Assembly: GCA_016182905.1 (NCBI GenBank)
Contig: JACPFR010000025.1
Coordinates: forward strand, 23,923-87,922
Source of the DNA: Elusimicrobiota bacterium
GTDB taxonomy: Bacteria > Elusimicrobiota > Elusimicrobia > UBA1565 > UBA9628
Length of the DNA: 64,000 nucleotides
Reading direction: 5' to 3'
Shown: one piece after another, positions 33,371 through 42,712 of the stretch
Layout of the letters: each line of letters opens with the position of its first letter
Position numbering within the stretch: position 1 is the stretch's first letter
The notes under the pieces: model-generated
The model's input: only the letters and a program-made list of their open reading frames with translations
Databases searched by the model: none
What the model was told of the DNA's origin: nothing
Translations under genes and position numbers: made by a program

Positions 33371-34175
33371 TAATCTTGGTGTCAGGCCTGGCAGTATCGG
33401 CAGTATTATTCCGGATATAGCGTCCGACTGAGCTTTGATCGAGATTAAGCCATCTCGCGAGGACAATCAAACGATGACCTTGCCGCGCGGCTTCCCGAGC
33501 GAACCTGCGTTTCGCCGCTATGGTCCGCCTGGCGCGGCTTTCCGAACGCAATTCCTCCAAAGGGATTCCCGTCAAAGCGGCGATCTCGGCACCGATGTCG
33601 GCAAGTTCTCGCCTATCGGAATGCTCTAACCGGATCAAATCGGGTGCGATTTCATCCTTGAGCCATGGATCGAATTCCGAAAGATCGCCCTCGGAATTTC
33701 CGGGCGGCTGGCGGGACGAGCTCGACCAAGGCCAATCCTGCGGCCTCGAAACGAGGCCCGCCCTCACGGGATTCATGTGGATATATCGGACTAAGCTGAG
33801 CAAGTATGCATCGTCGAGGCATAGGTTCGCCTCGTGTCGGGCCTGAAAAAGATGGCCCGTCCGGTCGTACAGGCGGTTGAACGATTTCGCGTAACCGGTG
33901 AGGAAACGGAGCATGATCGCCGCCAAAGGGATGTGCCGTACTCGGATGGCGAGATGGAAATGATTGCCCATCAGACAATAGGCAATGATCTCACAGGACG
34001 AATCACTCGCGATCCGGAACAGCCTGTCCAGGAAATTCGTCCGGTCACAATCATCGATGAAGATGGCGCACCGGTTGACGCCGCGCGCCATCACATGATA
34101 GACCGCGCCTGGAAAATGAATTCTCGCTCGTCGTCCCATACCAATCATACGATTGAGGGGACGAAAAAGTTGCAC
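33357..34175 (-). CDS. REP-associated tyrosine transposase (Y1_Tnp/COG1943), copy B
   Basis: 272 residues from GTG (MQLFRPLNRMIGMGRR). HUH motif in CLMGNHFHLAIRV, candidate catalytic Tyr in RYIHMNPVRAGLV, then DWPWSS. The C-terminal helix-turn-helix-like segment is ARWLNLDQSSVGRYIRN. Clearly homologous to copies A and C but diverged throughout, so these are not recent duplicates. The frame passes through the terminal repeat at 33378-33407 and ends at 33357, within and antisense to the last codons of the TPR gene. The second ATG (MIGMG) is an alternative start. Confidence 0.88.
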   Translation of the reverse strand: MQLFRPLNRMIGMGRRARIHFPGAVYHVMARGVNRCAIFIDDCDRTNFLDRLFRIASDSSCEIIAYCLMGNHFHLAIRVRHIPLAAIMLRFLTGYAKSFNRLYDRTGHLFQARHEANLCLDDAYLLSLVRYIHMNPVRAGLVSRPQDWPWSSSSRQPPGNSEGDLSEFDPWLKDEIAPDLIRLEHSDRRELADIGAEIAALTGIPLEELRSESRARRTIAAKRRFAREAARQGHRLIVLARWLNLDQSSVGRYIRNNTADTARPDTKIISSR

Positions 34176-34213
34176 GGCTCCCGAATACTGCCGATACTGC
34201 CAGGCCTGACACC
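33378..34213 (-). mobile_element. RAYT element B (836 bp, 30-bp terminal inverted repeats)
   Basis: Perfect 30-bp inverted repeats at 33378-33407 and 34184-34213. Ends read GGTGTCAGGC, CT, then GGCAGTATC and GGCAGTATT in tandem. The left end is 7 bp past the TPR gene stop. The right end's last base is the G of the TAG stop (minus strand) of the BNR-repeat gene, so the element fills the space between two convergent genes. No target duplication is seen. The base composition is lower in GC than the flanks. Confidence 0.85.
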
Positions 34214-35274
34214 TAATTCATGATGGCGTCGGTGAAGCGGGTTTTCTCCACCCAGAAGACGCGGAAGCCCGTGCCGGAGGGCGCGACGCGAGGGTGAGAG
34301 GCTGGGTCGTTCTCCCCGGACAGGGGCTTCGGCTTAGACCACGATCTCCCGTCGGCGCTCACGGCGGCCCAGATCCGGCCGCCGTCGTTCCATGCGGCGG
34401 CGAGGCGGGATCCGGACGAGGCCAGGTCGGCGTGCTTGGCGCCCGGCCCCCCCAGCTTCACGGGGCGTCCCCAGGCCAGGCCGTCCGGCGAAGGGACCGC
34501 GTACACCCCCGCCTTGCCCTCCTTGCCGGTCCATACCAGGGCGGTCACCCCGCCGCCCGCGGAAGCGAGCGCACCGCCCACGTGGGGGCAGCCGTTGAAG
34601 CCCCAGTCGAACGGCCCGGCGGCCGCGGGCTTACTCCAGGTCTTCCCCCCGTCCCGCGAGACGACCGTGCGCATGTCGCGCGGGTCCTTGTCGCGATACA
34701 TCGCGTACACCTCGCCGCCGCCGGCGGCGAGCGCCGCGTTCCAGCAGCACTCGCACGCGTCCGGATCGAGCGTGACGGGCGAAGACCAGGTCCGGGCTCC
34801 GTCCGTCGAGCGCGACGCCAGCACTTTCGAGTTGGTCTTTCGATCGAGCCACACCGCGTGCAGGACGCCGGACGAGACCGCCAGCGCGGGAAAGCGGCGG
34901 CCGAACGGCGTTCCGTCCGCGGGGCTCGCCGCCTCGCTCCAGGACCGGCCTCCGTCCGTCGACCGCGCGACCGCCAAGGGCCCGGAGCCGTACGGCCCGT
35001 TGCCGGGGCGGGCCCACATCGCGTAGACCTCATCGCCCTCCGCCGCCACGCGCGCGTCGCCCGCCCCGAACCGGTAGGCGGGACGGCCGGCGTCCACGCG
35101 GACCGGCGCGCTCCAGGTCCTGCCGCCGTCGTCGGATCGAAGGTAGGTCAGGGCGACCTCCTTGCCGGACTCGCCCTCGAGGCGGTGCAGGCGGCCGCGG
35201 TCGGCATGGACGTCGAAGCCGCCGGGCGCCGCCGAAGCGGCCACGGCGAGAAGCGCGAAAAGATGAGCGATCAT
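34213..35274 (-). CDS. Exported BNR/Asp-box (sialidase-fold) protein with CxCC motif
   Basis: 353 residues with a signal peptide (MIAHLFALLAVAASAAPG) and at least five Asp-box repeats (SDDGGRTWS, STDGGRSWS, STDGARTWS, SRDGGKTWS, SADGRSWS), giving a six-bladed propeller. True sialidase catalytic residues (an Arg triad with a FRIP motif) are not evident. An unusual DACECCWNAAL motif and a later NGCPHVGG suggest metal binding. It is the last gene of an operon with a TonB receptor (9 bp upstream) and a small Cys-containing exported protein, so a role in metal or ligand handling is more likely than sugar hydrolysis. Confidence 0.78.
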   Translation of the reverse strand: MIAHLFALLAVAASAAPGGFDVHADRGRLHRLEGESGKEVALTYLRSDDGGRTWSAPVRVDAGRPAYRFGAGDARVAAEGDEVYAMWARPGNGPYGSGPLAVARSTDGGRSWSEAASPADGTPFGRRFPALAVSSGVLHAVWLDRKTNSKVLASRSTDGARTWSSPVTLDPDACECCWNAALAAGGGEVYAMYRDKDPRDMRTVVSRDGGKTWSKPAAAGPFDWGFNGCPHVGGALASAGGGVTALVWTGKEGKAGVYAVPSPDGLAWGRPVKLGGPGAKHADLASSGSRLAAAWNDGGRIWAAVSADGRSWSKPKPLSGENDPASHPRVAPSGTGFRVFWVEKTRFTDAIMN

Positions 35275-35283
35275 GATTGCCTC

Positions 35284-37386
35284 CTAGAAGTGAAAAGTAA
35301 GCCCGCCGTACGCCGAGCGGCCCTGCCCGGCGAAGAACGCCTGCTTCGCCAAAAGGCTCGCCGGCGTGTCCGAGCTCGCGTCCGCGACGGTGACGGCGGA
35401 ACCGTCATAGGCGATGTTCATCAGGTTGCGCAGGTCGAAGGTCATAGTCACTTGGCTGACCGGGCCCCACGACACGCCGCGCTTCCAGTGCGCGTTCAGG
35501 TTCAGCACGGTGTACCGCCTCGCGCGCAGGGTGTTCGCGTTGTTGACCGCGTAGTCCGAGACCTGGTTCGCCTCGACCCAGCCCCCGGGGAGCCCGGGCC
35601 GGTCCCAGCCGGCGCGCGCGTTGAGCACCGAGCGCTCGACGCCGGGAACGCGCGACCCCGCGCGGTCGATCGAGAGGCCGCCGCCGGCGGACTCGCGGAA
35701 GGTCCTGTACACATGGTCGTTGAATGTCCAGGCGCCGGCGAGCAGGAGCCCCTCGGGGCTTCGCCAGTCGGCCCACAGCTCGGCGCCGCGATGGTCGGCG
35801 CGCGGCGCGTTCGCGGTGAAGGCGCCGAGTCCCGCCCCCGGGGTCTGGGTGACGAACTCGTTCCAGTAGACCTCATAGTAGGCGGCCGCGTCCCAGGACA
35901 GGCCGCCGGACTTCCCGCCCGCGCCGGCCTCGAAGCCCAGGTTGCGCTGGGGCTTGAGGCCGGTGTTGTTTCCCGTCAGGCCGTCCGGCGTGGTCGTCAA
36001 CTGGCCGATCCCGGGCGTGCCGTAGCCCATGCCCGCGCGGGCCCGGCCGGTCCAGGCTTCCGCCTTGCAGCTCAGCGCCGCCTCGGGCGCCGCGTTGTGG
36101 AACACGCGGTCGGCATCCGCGCGCGAATAGGTCTCCGCGCCCGTGCGGGTCCGCACCGCGGCCTTCACCTGCGACCGCTCGACGCCGAGCCCCGCGATCG
36201 CCGTCCATCGCGGCGACACCTCCAGTTCCTCGCGGAGGCGGAAGCCGAGGTTCTGGTGGAAGCCGCGCGTGCTCGACTGCAGGGCGCCGCGCGTCCCGGC
36301 CCAGTCGGCGAGGTTCCGGAACGACGCGGACTCCTGCTCCATCCGGTTGAAGAACACGCCCGCGTAGTGCTTCGCGCTCAGCCCGCCGATCGTCCCCTCG
36401 CGCGTCACGTCGGCGTATTGATGGAAGTTCGGATTGACCGTGTCCGAGATCGTGCCGAAGGTCTGGTCGATGTCCTTGACGTCGTACGCGCCGAGGAAGC
36501 GCCAGCCCGTCTCGGGATCGAGCCGCTGCTCGTAGCGCCCGCCGAGGATCGTCCGGCGGTCCCGCCGGCTCTGTGAAGCCCGCTCGGCGCTGACGCTCCC
36601 GACCCCCGTCACGTTCGTGAGGCCGGCGCTCCGGGGATCGGCGTCCATCTGAGCCCGGGAGAGGCGGCTCGGGACCTGCGCCTCCATGTCGTTGTTCAGG
36701 AACTTGAAGACCACCGTGCGCGACTCGTCGAGGTAGAACCGGCCGACGACGTTCTCGGTCACGGTCTTGTAGCCGTTGTAGTAGGTGTAGCCGTCGGCGC
36801 GGATGTGGCTGACGAAGGCCGAGTACTCGAAGGACTTCGTCCGGCGGCCGAGATGCAGGCGCTCGTTCTGATAGCCGTACGAGCCGGCGGTGACGCCGGC
36901 GTCGAGGCCGTCGACGTCGCGCCCGAGCCGCGTGCGGAAGTTCACCGCGCCTCCGAGCGCATAGTTGTCGTGCAAGGACGACGACGGCCCGCGCAGGACG
37001 TCGATCCCCTCGTAGGCGTTGGGGTCGTGGATGTCGGTGCGGGAGAGGCCGTCGGACTGCGTGACGGGGAACCAATCCTCGTACATTTTAATATTCCGGA
37101 TCGCGAAGCTCGTCTTCGCGCCGGAGCCGCGCACGGAGATCGACACGTCGCGCGGGCCGTTGGACTGCTTGGCGAGAACGCCGGGCGTCTTGTCCATCAG
37201 GTCCTTGAGGCTGAAGGCGTCGACGGATTCGATCACGCCGCGCTCGACCCGCCCGATCGCGCGGGCGGACGGGTTCTCCTGGATCCGGGCTCCCAGGACG
37301 ACGACGGGCTCGAGCATGGCTGCTTCTTCGGAACGGCACGGCGACGACAGGACGGCGAACGCCAGGACGGCGAAAAATAAACGCAT
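35284..37386 (-). CDS. TonB-dependent outer-membrane receptor
   Basis: 700 residues: signal peptide (MRLFFAVLAFAVLSSPCRS), plug domain (about 25-150; VESVDAFSLKDLMDKTPGVL-type TonB box/plug start, then SISVRGSGAKTSFAIRNIKMY), then a 22-strand-type barrel ending in SAYGGLTFHF with a terminal Phe. Such receptors import siderophores, cobalamin, metals or oligosaccharides across the outer membrane using TonB. A GGGAGG site precedes the ATG. Partners are the Cys-motif proteins on both sides; no ABC transporter is adjacent. Copper or another metal complex is a reasonable guess for the ligand, not shown. Confidence 0.9.
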   Translation of the reverse strand: MRLFFAVLAFAVLSSPCRSEEAAMLEPVVVLGARIQENPSARAIGRVERGVIESVDAFSLKDLMDKTPGVLAKQSNGPRDVSISVRGSGAKTSFAIRNIKMYEDWFPVTQSDGLSRTDIHDPNAYEGIDVLRGPSSSLHDNYALGGAVNFRTRLGRDVDGLDAGVTAGSYGYQNERLHLGRRTKSFEYSAFVSHIRADGYTYYNGYKTVTENVVGRFYLDESRTVVFKFLNNDMEAQVPSRLSRAQMDADPRSAGLTNVTGVGSVSAERASQSRRDRRTILGGRYEQRLDPETGWRFLGAYDVKDIDQTFGTISDTVNPNFHQYADVTREGTIGGLSAKHYAGVFFNRMEQESASFRNLADWAGTRGALQSSTRGFHQNLGFRLREELEVSPRWTAIAGLGVERSQVKAAVRTRTGAETYSRADADRVFHNAAPEAALSCKAEAWTGRARAGMGYGTPGIGQLTTTPDGLTGNNTGLKPQRNLGFEAGAGGKSGGLSWDAAAYYEVYWNEFVTQTPGAGLGAFTANAPRADHRGAELWADWRSPEGLLLAGAWTFNDHVYRTFRESAGGGLSIDRAGSRVPGVERSVLNARAGWDRPGLPGGWVEANQVSDYAVNNANTLRARRYTVLNLNAHWKRGVSWGPVSQVTMTFDLRNLMNIAYDGSAVTVADASSDTPASLLAKQAFFAGQGRSAYGGLTFHF

Positions 37387-37426
37387 GTATCCTCCCTATG
37401 ATCGACGCGCCGAGAGGCGCGGACGG

Positions 37427-37807
37427 CTAGGCGGGGAGGACGGTCTTGGGCGGAGGGACGACGGGGCGGGACGGACGGGAAGCGCCGAACGGCGACGACA
37501 AAACGGCGGGGGTGCGCGCGGGAAGCACGGCCCGCGGATCCGAAACGGCGGAAACGGCGAGATCGAGGCCCGGGGAGGACCGCAGGATCGAGGGACCTTG
37601 CTCGGCTTTGGCGCCTTTTTCGACGATGCGGCACATGCGGCACGGCTTCTCGCCGGAGAAGGTGGACGACACGACCTCCGCCAAAGACGATTCGCCGGCG
37701 CGCGCCGCGATCATGCTCGCCCACGCCGCGCTCTGGAGGGCCACCCAATGCGCGCCGGTGCCGTACAGCACCGAGGCGACGAGCAGCAGGCGAAGGAGCT
37801 TCCTCAC
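37427..37807 (-). CDS. Small exported protein with CRMC motif
   Basis: 126 residues from GTG. A hydrophobic N-terminus (RKLLRLLLVASVLYGTGAHWVALQSAAW) is followed by EVVSSTFSGEKPCRMCRIVEKG, then a Pro-rich tail. The (D/G)GEKPCxxCxxV pattern resembles small membrane-anchored proteins often encoded next to TonB receptors and thought to bind metal. It starts the operon to 34213, 40 bp before the receptor. TATAAT lies 6 nt upstream of the GTG. Exact function unknown. Confidence 0.72.
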   Translation of the reverse strand: MRKLLRLLLVASVLYGTGAHWVALQSAAWASMIAARAGESSLAEVVSSTFSGEKPCRMCRIVEKGAKAEQGPSILRSSPGLDLAVSAVSDPRAVLPARTPAVLSSPFGASRPSRPVVPPPKTVLPA

Positions 37808-37813
37808 GCCGGG

Positions 37814-37819
37814 ATTATA
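37814..37819 (-). promoter_or_regulatory. -10 box of the TonB-receptor operon
   Basis: Perfect TATAAT on the minus strand, 6 nt before GTG 37807. No Shine-Dalgarno site. Confidence 0.6.
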
Positions 37820-37824
37820 CCAGC

Positions 37825-38340
37825 TTACGGACGCAGAGGGCAGGCGCTGTAGGCGACGTCCTTCTTGAGGAAGGGCGCCAGGTCGCGGCAGTCCACGCTG
37901 TGCGCGGTCTTGAGCGTGGAGAGCGAGCCGTCCTTCAGGGAGCAGCGCTCGACGGCCGCGCAGATGTCGCAGTCCTCGTGGTAGAAGAAGGCGTCCGTCG
38001 TCGTCAACAGGACGAGCGACAGGCCGCTCCGGGAAAAGCCCTTGCTCAGGACGCCCTTGAAGTCGCGCACGTCGACGCCGAAGGCCTTCTTGATCGCGGC
38101 CTCGCAGCGGGGAAGGGCCGCGTAGGCGGCGTCGATCTGCGCGGGGGGGCAGGTGGGCGCGGTCGCCTCGATCTTCCGCTCGCGGGAGCGCTTCGCCTGG
38201 GCGGCGGCGACCTTGGCCGAGGACTCGTTGATGGCGTCGATGGCCGCGCTGAAGGCGTCCTCGGAGGGCGTGGCGAAGGCGGACGACGAGAGAAGGGCGA
38301 GGAAAAGACCGGCGGCGAAAGGGGTTTTGACGCGGTTCAT
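37825..38340 (-). CDS. Exported Cys-rich protein, unrecognised
   Basis: 171 residues. A signal peptide (MNRVKTPFAAGLFLALLSSSAFA) is followed by a helical region (AIDAINESSAKVAAAQAKRSRER) and a domain with seven Cys, including HEDCDICAAVERC. The Cys are probably paired in the periplasm. No family recognised. TATAAT sits exactly 6 nt before the ATG. It precedes the TonB operon on the same strand but has a separate promoter between them. Confidence 0.72.
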   Translation of the reverse strand: MNRVKTPFAAGLFLALLSSSAFATPSEDAFSAAIDAINESSAKVAAAQAKRSRERKIEATAPTCPPAQIDAAYAALPRCEAAIKKAFGVDVRDFKGVLSKGFSRSGLSLVLLTTTDAFFYHEDCDICAAVERCSLKDGSLSTLKTAHSVDCRDLAPFLKKDVAYSACPLRP

Positions 38341-38346
38341 GAGGAG

Positions 38347-38352
38347 ATTATA
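38347..38352 (-). promoter_or_regulatory. -10 box of the 38340 gene
   Basis: TATAAT on the minus strand, 6 nt before the ATG. The intervening 6 bases read CTCCTC, so no ribosome-binding site is present. Confidence 0.6.
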
Positions 38353-38432
38353 CCGCGCCCTCCCCGTCGAAGGATATCGGGCTTAAGGCCCACCGCCGGC
38401 GGCCGGGAGGCCTAGAGGGCCGGGGCAGCGGC

Positions 38433-38472
38433 TTGACGGCCGGTTTCATGAGGTCGGTATATTTAATAGAAT
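38433..38472 (+). promoter_or_regulatory. Promoter region of the receiver-lysS-lol operon
   Basis: TTGACG (38433-38438), 19-bp spacer, TATATT (38458-38463) is one candidate. TAGAAT (38467-38472), 7 nt before the ATG, is another and fits the leaderless pattern. Confidence 0.45.
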
Positions 38473-38479
38473 CGGGGCC

Positions 38480-38866
38480 ATGGCGCGGATACTGCTCGTC
38501 GACGATGAGCGAGACGTCGTCACGCTCATCAAATTCATGCTCGAGAAAGACGGACACACGGTCATCGCCGCTTACGACGGAGCCGAGGCCCTCGCCAAGG
38601 TCGGCCTCGAGCCGCGCGACGAGACGACCGTCATCCCCGACCTCGTCATCCTCGACGTCATGATGCCCGTCATGGACGGCTACGCGGTATGCGCCCGCCT
38701 GCAGGAGGACGCCCGCACCAAGGCCGTTCCCGTCCTCGTGCTGACCGCCAAGGGGGCGGTGAAGGACCATTTCAACCCGGACTGCCGCGTGACCGAGCAC
38801 CTCGAGAAGCCCTTCGATCCCAAGATGCTGCGCGAGCTGGTCGCCAAGCTGCTGGAGAAGCGCTGA
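38480..38866 (+). CDS. Stand-alone receiver (CheY-like) protein, first copy
   Basis: 128 residues, a single REC domain: LLVDDERDVV acidic pair, phospho-acceptor Asp in LVILDVMMPVMDG, Thr in VLVLTAKG and Lys in LEKPFDPKML. It has no output domain, so it probably acts by protein contact or as a phosphate sink. The stop overlaps the start of a second, similar REC protein (TGATG), suggesting tandem duplication. It is first in an operon with lysS and lipoprotein-export genes. No kinase is adjacent. Confidence 0.88.
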   Translation: MARILLVDDERDVVTLIKFMLEKDGHTVIAAYDGAEALAKVGLEPRDETTVIPDLVILDVMMPVMDGYAVCARLQEDARTKAVPVLVLTAKGAVKDHFNPDCRVTEHLEKPFDPKMLRELVAKLLEKR

Positions 38867-39273
38867 TGCCCTCCATCCTCGTCGTCGACGACGAACCCGA
38901 TATCGTCACCTTGCTGCGCTTCGCCCTCGAGAAGGAGGGCTACGCGGTCGGCGAGGCCGGCAACGGCCAGATCGCGCTCGAGCGCCTCGGCATCGAGCCC
39001 CCCGACCACTCGCGCCCCCTGCCCGACCTCATCGTCCTCGACATCATGATGCCGGTGATGGACGGCTACCAGCTCAACATGCGCCTGCAGACCGAGCCGC
39101 GCGCCAAGGACATCCCCATCCTCGTGCTGACCGCCAAGGGCCAGAAGATGCGCGACCTCTTCGAGATGGCGCCGAACGTGGCGGCCTACGTGCAGAAGCC
39201 TTTCGACCCCAAGATGCTCCGCGAGCTCATCGCCGGCATCCTCGCTTCACGCGGAGAAAAGAAGAATGTCTGA
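38866..39273 (+). CDS. Stand-alone receiver (CheY-like) protein, second copy
   Basis: 135 residues with a REC domain (LVVDDEPDIVTLL, LIVLDIMMPVMDG, LVLTAKG, VQKPFDPKML) closely resembling the preceding gene, including the rare shared IEPPDxx / LEPRDxx insertion before the phospho-acceptor strand. The ATG overlaps the upstream TGA by one base, and the stop overlaps the lysS ATG by 8 bases. Probably arose by duplication and forms a pair of competing or cooperating phospho-proteins. Confidence 0.88.
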   Translation: MPSILVVDDEPDIVTLLRFALEKEGYAVGEAGNGQIALERLGIEPPDHSRPLPDLIVLDIMMPVMDGYQLNMRLQTEPRAKDIPILVLTAKGQKMRDLFEMAPNVAAYVQKPFDPKMLRELIAGILASRGEKKNV

Positions 39274-40813
39274 CGCGCCCAAGGTTCCCGCCGCACCCGC
39301 CCCCGCAGCCGACGGCCGCGGCCTGGAAGAATTGATGGCCTTGAAGAAGGCCAAGATCGCCGACATGCGATCCCGCAATATCGACCCTTTCCCGTCCCGC
39401 ACGGTCCGCAAGAATGATTGCTCCGCCGTCCGTCCTCTGAGCGCCGGCCTGACCGAGCCCATGCAGCACTCGACGGAAAAGGTCGCCATCGCCGGCCGCC
39501 TCGTCGAGCTGCGCGACATGGGCAAGTCCATCTTCGGCCGCCTCGCCGACCTGTCGGGCAACGCCCAGGTGTACTTTAAGAAGGACGCCCTGCCCGAGGA
39601 CGTCTTCGCGTTGGTCAAGCGGGACCTCGCCGTCGGCGACTTCGTCGCGGCCTCCGGCTCGGTGTTCATCACCAAGACCGGCGAGCCCACCGTCGCCGTC
39701 GAGCACGCGGCCGTCCTCGCCAAGGCCATCCGGCCGATGCCCGAGAAGTGGCACGGCATCACCAACACCGAGCTGCGCTACCGGCAGCGCCATCTGGACC
39801 TCGTGTCCACCGCCGAATCGCGGGAGACTTTCATAAAGCGCGCCAAGATCGTCTCGACCATCCGCCGCGTCCTCGACTCGCGCGGCTACGTCGAGGTGGA
39901 GACCCCCGTCCTGCTCGGCCAGGCCGGCGGCGCCTCCGCCCGCCCCTTCCACACGCGCCACAACGCCCTCGAGCAGGACATGGTCCTGCGGATCGCCACC
40001 GAGCTCTACTTGAAAAAGCTCGTCATCGGCGGCTTGGATCGCGTCTACGAGATCGGCCGCGTGTTCCGCAACGAGGGCGTCGACACGAGCCACAACCCCG
40101 AGTTCACCATGCTCGAGGCGTACGAGGCGTATTCCGACTACGAGGGGATGGCCGCCCTCTTCGAGACCTTGCTCACCGAGTGCGCCGACGCCTGCGGGGT
40201 CAGCGAGGTCGAGTGGCGCGGCAAGAAGATCTCGCTGAAGGCGCCGTTCAAGCGGCTGTACCTGCCCGAGATCTGGAAGGACCGCTGCGGCGAGCCCATC
40301 GAGAACGTGCTGGAAGGCAAGGGCTTCAACCGCCCCGGCCTGTTGAAGCTCGCCGAAAAGCTCGGGATCCACGCCGGCGAGAAGACTCCCAGCGCGAAGC
40401 TCTTCGACCGCATCGTCGAGTCGAGGATCGAGGACCTGCTCGAGCAGCCCACCTTCCTGTTCGACCACCCGACGGCGATCACCCCGCTCGCCAAGCTGAA
40501 GCCGGGGACTCAATCTCTCGTCGAACGCTTCGAGTGCTTCGCCGCGGGCATCGAGCTGTCGAACGCGTACTCCGAGCTCAACGATCCCCAGGACCAGCGC
40601 GACCGGCTCGTCGAGCAGATGAAGCAGAACGCGGCCGGCGACGCCGAGGCCGACCTGCTCGACGAGGACTTCATCCAGGCGATGGAGGCCGGCATGCCCC
40701 CGATGGGCGGCATCGGCGTCGGCATCGACCGCCTGACCATGTTCCTCACCGGCCGGGACTCGATCCGCGACGTGATCCTGTTCCCGACGCTCAAGCACGA
40801 AAAACCCGCGTGA
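39266..40813 (+). CDS. lysS: Lysyl-tRNA synthetase, class II
   Basis: 515 residues. An OB-fold anticodon-binding domain (about 70-165; VAIAGRLVELRDMGKSIFGRL) precedes the catalytic core with motif 1 (RGYVEVETPVL), motif 2 (RVYEIGRVFRNEGVDTSHNPEFT) and motif 3 (GIGVGIDRLTMFLTG). It charges tRNA-Lys. The N-terminal 20 residues are an Ala/Pro-rich extension. The start overlaps the receiver gene upstream, and the stop overlaps the lolC GTG (GTGA). A housekeeping enzyme in the middle of an operon with regulators and envelope genes. Confidence 0.96.
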   Translation: MSDAPKVPAAPAPAADGRGLEELMALKKAKIADMRSRNIDPFPSRTVRKNDCSAVRPLSAGLTEPMQHSTEKVAIAGRLVELRDMGKSIFGRLADLSGNAQVYFKKDALPEDVFALVKRDLAVGDFVAASGSVFITKTGEPTVAVEHAAVLAKAIRPMPEKWHGITNTELRYRQRHLDLVSTAESRETFIKRAKIVSTIRRVLDSRGYVEVETPVLLGQAGGASARPFHTRHNALEQDMVLRIATELYLKKLVIGGLDRVYEIGRVFRNEGVDTSHNPEFTMLEAYEAYSDYEGMAALFETLLTECADACGVSEVEWRGKKISLKAPFKRLYLPEIWKDRCGEPIENVLEGKGFNRPGLLKLAEKLGIHAGEKTPSAKLFDRIVESRIEDLLEQPTFLFDHPTAITPLAKLKPGTQSLVERFECFAAGIELSNAYSELNDPQDQRDRLVEQMKQNAAGDAEADLLDEDFIQAMEAGMPPMGGIGVGIDRLTMFLTGRDSIRDVILFPTLKHEKPA

Positions 40814-42019
40814 GCCTCGAGCTTTTCATCTCCCTGCGTTATCTCAAGGCCAAGCGCAAGGGCCTGTTCGCCGTCGTCACGACCTTGATCGGCGTGGCCG
40901 GGGTGACGGTGGGCGTCGCCGCCCTGCTCACCACGCTCTCGGTGATGAACGGCTTCCAGACCGACATCCAGCGCAAGATCGTCGGCGCCCAGGCGCACGT
41001 CACGGTCCTCGGCGCGCGCTCCCCCCGGGACGTGGAGGACACCTTGGCGCTCGTCCGGGCCGACCCCGACCACGAGGCCTCCGCCCCGTTCGCGCTCGGC
41101 CAGGCGATCCTCACGGTCCGCGACCGCTCGATCGGCGTCGTCGTCAAGGGCATCGACCCGGCGCGGGAGTTCGCCGTCAACGACCTCGCCGCGAAGCTCA
41201 CCTCGGGCTCCTGGGAAGGGATCGGCGAGGGCAAGGTCCCCGGCATCGTGCTCGGCGTCGAGCTCGCCGACCACCTCGGCAGCGAGCTCGGCGACGAGGT
41301 CGTCCTGGTCTCGCCCAAAAGCGTCGCGACCCCCCTGGGACTTTTGCCGAAAATGCAGAAGTTCCGCGTCGCCGGCACGCTGAAGACCGGCTACTACGAG
41401 TACGACAGCGCCTCGGTCTGGACGGGCCTCCCGGCCGCCGCGAAGTTCCTGGGCGTGGACGCCGGGGCCTCCGGCGTCGGCCTCAAGCTCAAGGACCTGG
41501 GCCGCGCCGACGACGCCGCCAAGCGCCTGCGCGCCGTCCTCGGCTACGGCAAGCTCGTGCGCACCTACGCGCAGATGAACCAGACCTTGTTCGCGGCGCT
41601 GAAGCTCGAGAAGGCGGTGATGTTCATCATCCTCACTTTGATCACTCTCGTGGCCTCGCTCGGCATCGCCTCGACCTTGATCCTCCGGTCCGTCGAGAAG
41701 ACGCGGGACATCGGCCTGCTCAAGGCGATGGGCGCGGGCCCGGGCCTCATCCGCCGGATCTTCCTCGTCGAGGGCTTCATCATCGGCGCCTCCGGGGTCG
41801 TCATGGGCCTCGGCCTCGGCATGATCCTGTGCTGGGTGATCGCCACCTTCCAGATCGTCGAGCTCCCGGCCGACATCTACTACCTCTCGAAGGTTCCGGT
41901 GGACGTGCGCCCCGGCGACGTCCTCGCCGTGACCGGCATGGGCCTGCTGCTCTCCCTGATCGCCACGCTCTACCCCGCCTCGCGCGCCGCGAAGGCCGAC
42001 CCCGTCGAGGCCATCCACT

Positions 42020-42027
<8 letters not shown>
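40810..42027 (+). CDS. lolC: Lipoprotein-releasing ABC transporter permease (LolC/LolE)
   Basis: 405 residues from GTG overlapping the lysS stop. It has the MacB/FtsX layout: one N-terminal membrane helix (GLFAVVTTLIGVAGVTVGVAALLTTLSVMNGF), a periplasmic domain of about 220 residues, then three helices at the C-terminus and the DIGLLKAMGAGPGLIRRIF coupling helix. The LolCDE complex extracts lipoproteins from the inner membrane for LolA. Only one permease gene is present, so it may act as a homodimer as in LolF-type systems. LolD follows with an 8-base overlap. Confidence 0.92.

Positions 42028-42704
<677 letters not shown>

Positions 42705-42712
<8 letters not shown>

Noticed and set aside
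34213..35274. True sialidase
   Set aside because: Only Asp-box repeats are visible; the FRIP motif and catalytic Arg/Tyr/Glu set were not found.
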